Below are positions 12,515 through 22,120 of a stretch of DNA of 64,000 bases, piece after piece. The notes under the pieces were generated by a model. The model was not told the origin of the DNA. It saw only the letters and a program-made list of their open reading frames with translations, and searched no databases. The number at the start of each line of letters is the position of its first letter. Position 1 is the first letter of the stretch. Both the position numbers and the translations under genes were made by a program. This DNA comes from Silene latifolia (Eukaryota; Streptophyta; Magnoliopsida; Caryophyllales; Caryophyllaceae), in the NCBI RefSeq assembly GCF_048544455.1, contig NC_133538.1:142721922-142785921 (forward strand). The letters run 5' to 3'.

Positions 12515-14550
12515 TGTAATACCCCGTATTTTATATAATCGAGTAAACGGATATTATTATATATTAGTTATTATACATTTTATATTGGTTGCATCGTAAT
12601 ATCGTGAATGTTATTAAGTCGGGTTTATATCGTATATGTTGAGTCGGGTTACATCACATTTTGTCTTTTGGGTCAAGAATCATATCACCCATTTACATTG
12701 TAATACTCCGTATTTTAGTTGGAGTACTCGGTCGAGTACTTGGTTGGTACTCGGTCGAGTGTGTGTTACTCGGCCGAGTGCACTTGGCCAAAGTAAACCT
12801 AGGTTCAATGGTTGACGGTTTCTTTTATGTTTTGGCCAAGGTTTTTATTTTTAACAGTTGGGTCATTTATAATTTCATTTTATCATTCATAAAACCATTT
12901 CTAAACCTAGAGAGAGGGAGAGGAAGAACAATTGTCGAGCCTTTCAATTGATTGAAGATTTCTCATCGATTTCAACCTAATTCGATTTCCCAGTTTGTAA
13001 GTCGATTTCATTCCATTGTTTATACTGTTTTAAAATGTTCGTCTTCAAAAAGTTTGAAAAGAGAGTCCTATTTATTTGATGTCTAGTTTATGCATATAAA
13101 ATATCGTAGTCAAATTCTTTATGGTTTGTCCTAGGTGATTTATTTATGAACATGTCGCTGAAAAGTCCGCGAATCTGATTTGGTTGTGGAAAATGATTTG
13201 AAACCCTAATTTTTATGTCGATTCAGTTATGAGGCTTCTTCATACATCATCTTTGTATAGTCTAGATGATAATAGGATTTGGAATTACTGCAAAATAATG
13301 TTTGAAACTCGTTTTATGAATCAATACTTTTTATGCGACGGTTTCTGTCAGTTTTTGGAAATCAGTCTGAAAACCCTTGATAAGTTTGGAATTTGAGAAA
13401 AACACGTTAGATATAATTTGTAGCTAAGACTCATGGGGTTCCAATACAATTGGCCTTGTATCAATTTGATTTTTCTGGAATTAGTTATATATTTTATACC
13501 GAGTCTGCCATGTGCAGGAAAATCAGGGAAAGTCGTGTTTGTTCTTTAAATTGATATTCCTATTAAGTTATGATGAGTCTAGGTTATGTGCATGATTAAT
13601 TGACTGAGTAGATGGTAATAATATATAATTATGTTATGTAGGTGATGGATAAGTGAAGGATCATAAGTGATTGCGTGTGTGTGCTTGGATTGCGAAAAGG
13701 TAGGGAAATACACTTGACTTATTATCGTTGATGTTGAATTGTGTTGACTTGTTTGTGTTTCGTATGACCAAACTGTGAACGTTGACTTGATTCATGGCTG
13801 TTGATTTACGTTATGATTCATATACTGGAAGGTGATTGACTGAATTGATCGTATTGAGTATGTTATCACAACATTTGGTAACCGGCATGATTTTATGATT
13901 GATCAGTTCAAAGATATATATATTGTGTTGCATTAATTTCTTTTGAGCATTCATATGCATTAGAGATGGAGGATGTTGTGGTGATGTGGTGTGGTAAAGA
14001 TGATGTTGTGATAAGGCCCAGGCGGGTTCTGCAGGACTTGCCCTGGTGTCCTCAGCTGCGAGCTGGCAGATCGGCTACGGTCGATATATAGTCTAGGGGA
14101 TCGGTATGGTGGGTGTTCGGGTTATGAGATATGAGTTGGGATGGAGATGGAGGTGACGGAGGAGCATGCATATCATATTTTGTTGTTTGATTGTATTCCC
14201 TACTCAACCTCGTGGTTGACCCTGTGTATTCGTGAACACCTGTGACGATCCAAATATTGGGGAGCAGGCTTGACAGGTTTATGAGATAGGATGAGAGCTT
14301 AATGGGCGTGAGACACTGGATCAGAAGACTTAGTAGCTAGATCATCATCTAGAAGACTTTCACTTTCATTTATGTTAGTTCCTTGTAATTTGATGTAAAA
14401 GAGGTTTTGTAATAATTAAGTTAAAGTAATTATATATTTTGCCTTGGAGTTTAATTTGTTATTCACTACCTCGGGAAACCGAGATGGTAACAGTCCGGTT
14501 TATTAGGGAATGTCTTGCTAAAGGCTCCTTCATAAATCGGGGTGTTACAT
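12515..14550 (+). mobile_element. Nested solo LTR with TGATC target duplication
   Basis: It starts TGTAATACCCCG and ends GGGGTGTTACA, with TGATC on both sides (12510-12514 and 14551-14555). Length is 2036 bp and there is no coding region. A second LTR-type start, TGTAATACTCCG, occurs inside at 12699. Palindromes ACTCGGTCGAGT (12724-12780) and a GNRA-loop hairpin (14470-14483) link it to the chromovirus LTR at 7929-9329. Confidence 0.87.
12724..12780. repeat. ACTCGGTCGAGT palindromes in the nested LTR
   Basis: Three spaced palindromic words (ACTCGGTCGAGT twice, ACTCGGCCGAGT once) lie 25-85 bp after the inner LTR start at 12699. The arms are the same as in the first element, but the central dinucleotide differs, preserving the palindromic arms. 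Confidence 0.85.
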
Positions 14551-14999
14551 GATCACTATCTTATATTAAATTTGTTAATTCACTTTTATAAGTCGAGAGG
14601 CACGAAATTGAATTAGACTAAACATGTGTTAGTAGGACGACCTAGTCATAATGTGAGTTATCTAGGACCCGACCTATGGTTGACAATAAGCCGAGAGGTG
14701 GTTGTCTTTAAGCCTAAACAATTAAGAATTTTATCAACTCCTATGTTAACTTGAGCATTTACATAATTTGCATGTGTGACCCAACCTCCCTAGACTATTC
14801 CTTTATTATTGTTTTATCACAAATTTACCAACCAAACCAAGCAATCATACGATAACCGACATTGATAGAATTCACCTCATAACAACTAATTAACAACTCC
14901 CGTCTTCTTGTGTTTGACCCCTATTACTACATTCATTTATGTCTATGGTATTTATCTTTGATTAGGTTGCGACAATACTATCAACTAACCGGCCATAGA

Positions 15000-16655
15000 T
15001 CCCAAGAGTGCACACACTTCGCATTGACTAACCCAAAGGAGGAGGAAAAATGACGAGACACCAACTCTAATAAGTATGGGTCCTCAAGGCATCCTGATAT
15101 AAGGTAAAGTCTGCTACAGACATATACCCCTCTCTTCCATCTCCATAAAACCACTTTCGAAATACTTTTCCAATAGCTAGATAGGTTCACCTAAATAGGT
15201 CGAACCACAAATTTAATAATCAAAAAATAATATCCACTTAAAAACATACTTCATAAACTTGTAAAAAAACATGCTTATCAATTAATATAGAATCATTCTT
15301 GAAACAATTCGAAAACCAATCATCTCCATCCATCATCACACATTATCATACATATCTATATTGAGTAAGTTGGAAACTTATCGATAACTTAGCAATCCCA
15401 AAACACACAAGCTCAAAACTCTTCTTCCTCGAAAGCAGAATCTATACATAATACAACCCATTTTAATCAACATAAGTTCTTAACCATCTAAGTACTCCTA
15501 AGCCATGACCAAGCTCTAAAGCAACCCCTAACATGCACTAACCATAAACCTACCTTAGCCAATCACGTGCTAATCATAAACTTAACTTAAAAGAATAAAG
15601 GTCTAACTTTACAGAATTACAGCATGCGCAGTCGTACCGTAAAATCGATAATTAATTATAGAAAAATCCTATTCATGCAATACCAATTGGGATAGAACCC
15701 TAAGACTCTCCTCTACAAGCGCTATTCGGGTTTACATGGTCAAAATATGAAGTTATTAGGGTTAAACAGATAGACTACAAAACTCTGACAAAATACGTCG
15801 CTTAAAAAGTAACGGTCTCTAAAACAAGTTTAACAAATCCTTTTTCGGTAAAACCAAATTCCAACATCATCTAGACTTTATAAATTTAACGGTATTACTC
15901 TTTTACATACGGGTTTTACTTTTTCACATACATTTTTTTATAATGTTTCCAAACACTATCATTCCCTCAATTAAAAAGCTCTGCTTTTATCTTTTCTCTT
16001 TCTTCTAAAACCTAATTAAATTTCACTCAAAGTTTTCAATTATGGATCTTAATTCTTGTATCGAACAAGTACTTACTTTTTACATTATTTATTTTATATT
16101 ACATAAAATTACATTGTGCAACTAGATTATTTTGTGTGTGGATCTATGAAATAAAAAATGACTTTTTCCTCTGTCAATTTCTTTCGACAAATTGAACTAC
16201 CACATATCAAATGGATAACAATATGAAAGAGATTGGTTGTCTTGTCATTTAACTACCATATCCCTTCCACAATATTAAATGAATAACATTATAGTGCGGT
16301 ATTGTTTCGACGATATGAAATGAATGACGTTGTTACTAATACACATTGATTTGCTTTGTCAATTTGATACTCATGGTGGTCGACTGGTGGGTGGGCATTG
16401 TATCGGGATTGACGGGATGCGTGAAGGTTGGTTTGTTGGAGAAGTTGTGTCTGCGGTCGATAGATGTGAAAAACGGCGGTGTCTCCGATCAGTCTTTGGT
16501 AGGTGGATTGTCGGTGGGCGGGATCGCTGGTCATAGAGATGGTTGGTGGTGGTCGGGTAGGGAAATGGAGGTGGTGGTAGAAGTGGAGTAGGGTGATTGA
16601 TTTTTTAGAGTCTGACACGCCGTGTCGACCGAGGGAGGCGAGGAATCGCCCAAAA
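15000..16655. other. Non-coding stretch between nested LTRs and next solo LTR
   Basis: The first part is probably the rest of the LTR-like block that starts at 10873. From about 16300 to 16655 the minus strand stays open for long runs and is CT/AC-rich in coding style; it may be the continuation of the minus-strand gene whose first codons lie at 18001-18072. Confidence 0.45.
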
Positions 16656-18000
16656 TATAACACCCCCCCATTTACCAAGGAGTCTTAACAAGACATTTAT
16701 GAGTAAACAAAGGCGCTACCATCTGGGTTGCCCGAGATAATGCATATAAAAAATGGACCATAAAGAAACATTTTATTAACCCTTACAACTGACAGCGGTA
16801 ATAAAAGGTTATACAACTCGGTTACTCAAACAAAAATACAACTGGTGGGAAGCTACTAGTATCAACATCCATTAAGCTCGATGTCACGTGATCCCTCCAA
16901 CACTGCCCAACAGCCAATCAACGAACATAAGACACCTGAAAGTCTCACTGCTCACCATTTGCCGGCAATATCAAATGGATCACCGCAGACACAGACAAAG
17001 AAGGAACAACCAACAAACACCACACAAGGTTAGTAAATACCATGAAATTAGAAATAATAGTGCAATAGACATTATGAATAGACACAGCGACACCAATCTC
17101 CACCAACTCCAAACTCCGTAGCAACCACTGGCTCTCATCGCAATGAGGCCTTGCCAGGTTACCCATCACAACAGGTAACCCACTCCAGCCGATGCCAAAC
17201 CGCAGTGTGGTCATCAAATCCCCGCTCATCGCAACGAGGGAACCCAAGCTCATTAATGTGAACATCCCCCTTGTGACGGGAGTGACAAGAGGCGAAACAA
17301 GGGGTGAAACCATCTCCCGACATGGTTCACAATATCCAAACCAATAACTCAGATAATCACAATCACAATACACAATACTATAATCACAACAACCACAATA
17401 AGGCAAACAAACGTAAACAGTACTGAGTAGGGAAACCCTACCTTTCGCGAACTCCATAGTAATAGAAACAATCTCGTCAATGCTTAGCAAGTATTAACAT
17501 CATCACCTACAACATTGATTATGCCCTATTATTACACTATTAGAATCGAATTAATTGATTAACAAGTATTCACGAACTTACCACAAGGACAACTAGACTC
17601 CGATGTTGAGAAAGGTCCAACTCAATGAATCCGTGCCTATGCTACACCCTTCCCGGAACAAGATTCATGGTGAGAGTCAAAGGAATGGTGAGGGATGAAG
17701 GGATAGGGAGAAATGGTAGTTTTAGGTTTTAGAAATGAAAAAAATGATTTTATTAAATGTTTTATGTCGCAGCCTCAGTGTAACATTATATTACGCTGCC
17801 ACTGGTCCACTTTGTCGAGTATGGAAAATACTCGACCGAGTACTCTGTACTCGGTCAAGTGTCACAAACACTCGACCGAGTGACCCTTACTAGGTCGAGT
17901 ATTCAGTCTCCCATGCAATATAACTTCCCCACTAACTTCCACCAAGGATCCCACGAGGTCAAAGGTCGGTCAACGGGCCCCTAATAAGGCGGGTATTACA
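16656..18000 (-). mobile_element. Solo LTR, minus strand, related to the chromovirus LTR
   Basis: Read on the minus strand it starts TGTAATACCC (at 18000) and ends GGGGTGTTATA (at 16656). Flanks are CAAAA (16651-16655) and CGAAA (18001-18005), a 5-bp target duplication with one mismatch. ACTCGACCGAGT palindromes lie 100-185 bp from its start, and a hairpin of the CTCGG-GCAA-CCGAG type lies 67 bp from its end. It has no coding region. Confidence 0.85.
17815..17902. repeat. ACTCGACCGAGT palindrome cluster
   Basis: About five full or slightly decayed palindromic words occur in under 100 bp of the U3-like part of the minus-strand LTR. The arms ACTCG/CGAGT match those of the clusters at 199-479, 7959-8103 and 12724-12780. 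Confidence 0.85.
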
Positions 18001-18072
18001 CGAAAGACATGGGCAGAAACCACCAACCGATTGAGTGGCCTCCTCACCTTCACCATCAGCATCGGACGCCAT
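18001..18072 (-). pseudogene. First codons of an unidentified host gene, cut by a solo LTR
   Basis: An ATG at 18072-18070 on the minus strand opens a frame encoding MASDADGEGEEATQ and onward, with no stop up to the LTR junction at 18000. The amino-terminal MASDAD and acidic/Gly-rich composition look like a normal plant protein start. Upstream there is a TATA box and a G-box in promoter order, which strengthens the case. The 1345-bp solo LTR lies 24 codons into the frame. The rest of the coding region may continue at 16650 and below, but I do not recognise the protein. It could also be a chance frame. Confidence 0.45.
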
Positions 18073-18149
18073 CAATAGATCCAGAGAATGGAATGTACGC
18101 TCTAGAGAACTACTGGAAATGTTCCAAAGCTAAGCAGCGGCACAAACCA

Positions 18150-18157
18150 TTTATAAA
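18150..18157 (-). promoter_or_regulatory. TATA box of the putative minus-strand gene
   Basis: TTTATAAA (reads the same on the minus strand) lies about 80 bp upstream of the ATG at 18072, at the right distance for a short 5' leader. Confidence 0.5.
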
Positions 18158-18191
18158 CAAATACCACCAAGGGTTGGCAGAAAACATATGG

Positions 18192-18197
18192 CACGTG
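18192..18197 (-). promoter_or_regulatory. G-box upstream of the putative minus-strand gene
   Basis: CACGTG, within CCCACGTGCC on the minus strand, sits about 35 bp upstream of the TATA box. G-boxes bind bZIP/bHLH factors and are common in light- or stress-regulated plant promoters. The factor binding here is inference. Confidence 0.45.
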
Positions 18198-18325
18198 GGG
18201 AAGGAGAAAAGAAAGAAAATATCTATTATTTCTGTCTCTTAAGAAGGTTGAGGTACAAAGATTGCGCGAGAAGCTACACGTTCCCCTAAAACAGGAACTC
18301 AATTATTATGTACAAATTGCCTATA

Positions 18326-18646
18326 CTATGGTCGTTCTAAGGACCGAGCTTCGTCCGCTTTGAATAGAGATATCTCAATCTCAACGAACATCGGCTCCGC
18401 CACATCAAAGTCTTCATCTTTAGCCACCTCGAATATGATCCGCATGGCCTCGACTTGAACGACAATTGACTTCCGGTCCCCAAAGAGGAGATCCCAGAAT
18501 GTCTTCCTTATTCGGCCGCGAGCATCCCCTTGCAGGCTCCGAATATGAGGAAGCACATCCAAAACTCGCTCCCACTCAGGATTACAAGGCTTCGACATAA
18601 CCTCACTTTCCACTAACTTCGCCCCCGCCGCGTCGACTGGAGACAT
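18326..18646 (-). CDS. Unidentified 106-residue ORF, possibly an antisense ORF of a Tat-type element
   Basis: The frame encodes 106 residues beginning MSPVDAAGAKLVESEVMSK, with a middle part rich in charged residues (DVLPHIRSLQGDARGRIRKTF). No known domain is recognised. It lies about 330 bp left of a plus-strand LTR-like sequence that is preceded by a polypurine-like tract, so it would be antisense to that element and close to its 3' LTR. Some Tat elements carry extra ORFs at this position. It could also be a spurious frame. Confidence 0.3.
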   Translation of the reverse strand: MSPVDAAGAKLVESEVMSKPCNPEWERVLDVLPHIRSLQGDARGRIRKTFWDLLFGDRKSIVVQVEAMRIIFEVAKDEDFDVAEPMFVEIEISLFKADEARSLERP

Positions 18647-18977
18647 GACCTACTCCTAGGCCGCCTACTCCCGAGCACAGTACTATCCCTCGACATCGAC
18701 ATCAAAGTAACTTGACGCCCAAATCCACGACAAACCTACAAAATAGAACACACAAACAAATATAAAAAGATATCAACCCGTGAACTCATTTATCAACGCA
18801 TATATAGGGAAAGGGCGAAGAGTAGGCGGACCGCCTCAAGCTGCCACATGGCGCAACATCATTTGAAGCGACAAAGTTCCCTGATTTTTGCCCGTATAGC
18901 AGCCTTATTAACCCATCATCTCAAAGGTAACAAACACTGAAGCACTTGTATCAGACGCTCTCTTCTATGGGGCAAAT

Positions 18978-19354
18978 TGATGGGGCATGCTGAGTTAGCC
19001 CAACCCGCATGCCAATAAATGGGTCACACGGGCTCAAATGCTTGCCAAGTTACACAGAAGGTACTCCTTACCCCATATAAATATCTCCCTTGGATGTCTT
19101 CCAAGAAAAGGAACTTAGGTAGAGATATAAAGATCCATGTGAGACTTCATATCACAAGAACTCTCCCTCTATCTAGAAATAAGACTAAAAAGCATTTAAG
19201 AGATCCCCGAGATAACTGAGCCTCACGCAAAGTCCCGGTCGTATATCCAAGGATATTAGACTAACTTAATCATCGTAGAGGCCCCCCTCGGAACACCCCC
19301 GAGGCCCCGTGTGTTGCTTGCGCAGGTATCGTCTGAGGCAAGTGAGGACCATCA
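18978..19354 (+). repeat. Probable Tat/Retand-type LTR remnant
   Basis: It begins TGATGGGGCATG and can end ACCATCA, giving inverted ends TGATGG/CCATCA. A purine-rich tract CTATGGGGCAAA immediately precedes it. Inside are a TATA-like CATATAAATATC (around 19074) and a C-rich downstream block (CCCCCGAGG near 19300). These are features of Tat-group LTRs as I remember them. No target duplication was found. Confidence 0.45.
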
Positions 19355-19359
19355 CATCA

Positions 19360-20436
19360 CACATCCTAAAAGAGCGCGTCGACCCGACCCAAGTTCGAGC
19401 GACGCTGACTTGATTGTTTTAACCGAAACAGTTTTTAAAATTCTTTTAAGATTCTTATGGTTTAAATAAGTTTCAAATATATATCTTTACTTTCTATTTT
19501 ATTTTCGTCTAAATTATATTATCAATTTCTTTAATTAAAATAACGTATACTATATTTTTTCCCTAAATATAATTATGTTTTAGGTTAAATATTTGTATTT
19601 TTATACTTCCTTCGTTTTTATATGATGTACCCATTTGTTGAATATATGAGTAGATTATTTTAATAAAATGGGTACATCATATGAGAATGGAGGAAGTATG
19701 ACATATTCAATTTCTCAAGAGTGATGAATAAGGGGTTGATTTTCACTTTTTATTTAAGGGCTTAATCTCACGATTTGACAACGTAGTGAGGTTCGATTAC
19801 TATAAACTTGTAGTTGGTGGTTATTTAAGCATAATAATTTAATCAACTAGTCTATTTAATTTAATGAAAATTAAATTTTAATCATCCACTAATTGTTATA
19901 TAAGGCGGTCTCATACCATGAGACCAGCCCATTAACCAAAATATCCAAAAACTAAATAATTAGAAAGAAAAAAATACTACCTGTACACCGCAACTGCATC
20001 TCCACAAAACCTATACCACCTAACTAGTTATATACTTATATTTCCAACAAATCTCACTTTGTGATCTCCTAAATAAAAAAATTATAGAAATTTATTAATT
20101 GCAAATTTCGTAGGTTCTCTATATCAACAACTACATATCAATTTAAAGGAGTAAACTCAAGTTTTTACAATAATTAAGCTGTTTATCCACCACGACACTA
20201 TCGAGGAAGGAGAAAATCATCAAATCAGGTTTGTTTTCGATCCATCTTTTCTTCTGTTTTCCAACTTGAATGAGGTTCTTTAGTTACAATTTGTTTCATA
20301 TGTGAGAAAGTCATTAAGCCATTTTATTTAAGTTTTTTTTTTTATCTTGGGATTAATAAATCGAGACTTCGAACTTAAGTTGATAACTTGACATTTTAAC
20401 TTAAAAACTCAGGTTTTAATAACTCTTTTATCAAAA
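19360..20436. other. AT-rich intergenic DNA
   Basis: No credible gene. The stretch contains one Stowaway MITE (19606-19696). Confidence 0.7.
19606..19696. mobile_element. Stowaway-type MITE, 91 bp
   Basis: The ends form a near-perfect inverted repeat: CTTCCTTCGTTTTTATATG on the left and its complement, CATATGAGAATGGAGGAAG, on the right, with GATGTACCCA/TGGGTACATC continuing inward. TA duplications flank it (19604-19605 and 19697-19698). It can fold into one long hairpin. Confidence 0.85.
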
Positions 20437-20503
20437 GCTAACTAGCTCAAATGGAAGAGCCTGTGCAATGACACAAGGTGTGGGTTCGAATCCCGCGTTG
20501 GCT
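20437..20503 (+). repeat. tRNA-like sequence, probable SINE head or tRNA relic
   Basis: The 67-nt segment folds like a tRNA: acceptor GCTAAC/GTTGGC, D arm GCTC/GAGC, an anticodon-like arm TGTG/CACA with a 6-base loop, and a T arm GTGGG/CCCGC around TTCGAAT. Box A-like TAGCTCAAATGG and box B GGTTCGAATCC are present. The anticodon loop is short and no clear Pol III T-run terminator follows, so a functional tRNA is unlikely. A tRNA-derived SINE head is the best reading. Confidence 0.45.
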
Positions 20504-22120
20504 GTGTGATAATTGGTATTTGACAACAATAATGAACGTTTATATTGTCGTTAATTATAGAAATTTTGGTGCCGAATTCAATTGTTATAATTTTACTTGG
20601 GAAATCAATAATAAGTTGAACTTAGGCTTGTGTTAAAAACTTTTAATTTTAACTTGAAATGTTCAAGTATTTTAGAGATCTAATTTTAAAATATTGGTTT
20701 AAACTTAAAACTTTAGAATATTAGTTAAAAAAATTGTATTTTAATTTGAGAACTAGAGATTTTACCATAGCTAAAGAATCGGGATTATGAATACAAGGCT
20801 TTTTATATTTTAAGTTGAAAAATCAAAGTTTTAAATACGAAACATTTGGTTGATTAGTTTGGAAATTCAATGTTAAATACAATGAAAAGTTGAAAACCCA
20901 ACATTTTATATATGAAAAGACCCATATTAATTTGAAAACTAAACACTAAAAATCAAGTAGCTATTTGTTCATAATAATAAACGTACAAATGATAAAGATT
21001 CATATTTATAAAGTTGAACATATAATCTTTTAATTTTAAATAACTCACTTTTTAATTTATAAATCATGTGCTTTTAACTTAAGAACTAGACATTTTAATT
21101 TAAAATCCAATATTTATAAGGTTCTACAAAACTTTATGTTAATCTTGATGGAGCACCGTTGATTTTGAATAATACGATGAGCATGTATCATTGTAGTTTG
21201 TACCCTATCGCACAACTGCAATACTTGTGTAAAGTGTAATGCATGAATTAGAGAAAGGTGGGACCCAGATGAAGGCAAACATTCAGTTTGTTTTCCTGTA
21301 CACCACGTTTTACCATAAGTAAAGTATATCTCTCTTTTTCCTTTTTCTTTTTTTAACAAAATTCTCTTAATGGGCTAATATCTCTTATTGGATCCGTCCT
21401 ATGGTCCTATGCTATAGGACGGTTCTATAGGAGAGTAGCTGTTAATCATCTTATACTTAAAAATGAAAACTGAAAAATTTCAATCCAATTAGATCCATAA
21501 TCAGACCGAAATTATTGGGTTCAGTCTGGTCCAAGACCGAACTTTTTATGTCTAGTTTTTGGCGTCCAATAAAATATTTTTCTCCGTATTCGGTCTCGTT
21601 CAATCCAGATTTGGACCGATGTTAACCTAAAATAACCGACTTACTCAAATTGTAACCTGAACACCAAATTGGCAAATCACCCTGGCTGTGATTCAAAAAT
21701 CCAAAGCCACAAGGCCCACAGCCCACAACAACAGAAAAACCCACAAAATGAAGGAAGTCACCCAAATTTCTTCACTTTCCTAATTACAATTCCTCCGTCA
21801 AATTACAGGACTACTTTGACTAATTACCATCATCCATCTAATTCAACAATATTTCTCAATTAGGGTTTTAATCAACAACATTTCATCCTAAGGATGCTAG
21901 ATTATCTACTTAAACATATCCCAATTCAAATTCAATTGCAAGAGTATGTGGTAAGGTTCTAATTTGAGTTCAGTTGCTGGGAAATTGATGCAATTTGATG
22001 AGAATAATTAGAATTTGTAACTGGGTATCTGTTACATTTCAATAATTCCACCATTTTAATTCATTTTATTGGGTTTTACTGCATAATTCAAAGTTTTGAT
22101 AGCAATAGTATAATATTGGT
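20504..22120. other. Upstream region of the chloroplast DUF21/CBS gene
   Basis: AT-rich and without a credible gene. The last few hundred bases presumably hold the promoter and 5' leader of the gene starting at 22121. No convincing TATA box was identified. A short palindrome (CCTATGGTCC...GGACGG) occurs near 21400. Confidence 0.5.

Larger units (their letters stand above)
11542..14983 (+). mobile_element. Solo LTR with ACTAA target duplication, containing another solo LTR
   Basis: It starts TGATAGGTCC and ends ACTATCA, giving inverted ends TGATAG/CTATCA. The 5-bp duplication ACTAA flanks it at 11537-11541 and 14984-14988. Without the nested insert and one copy of its duplication it would be about 1.4 kb. 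It has no coding region. The lineage is uncertain; the overall style resembles long-LTR gypsy elements. It is older than the insert at 12515-14550. Confidence 0.85.
10873..16000 (-). mobile_element. LTR-like block, minus strand, interrupted by nested solo LTRs; right end not resolved
   Basis: The left edge reads TGTAACACCCCC on the plus strand, i.e. the reverse of a GGGGGTGTTACA LTR terminus, so the LTR-like block faces left. It continues after the insertion at 14984 with similar non-coding sequence. I could not find the matching start or a target duplication, so the right limit is only approximate and the block may be a fragment. Confidence 0.4.

Noticed and set aside
16289-16678. 129-residue minus-strand ORF
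   Set aside because: Its start lies inside the solo LTR and it crosses the insertion border, so the frame as drawn cannot be an ancestral gene. Only the part outside the LTR may belong to the split host gene.
16945-17490. 181-residue minus-strand ORF inside the solo LTR
   Set aside because: Located within an LTR of a family with no coding LTRs; no domain recognised; Cys/Tyr-rich low-complexity start.
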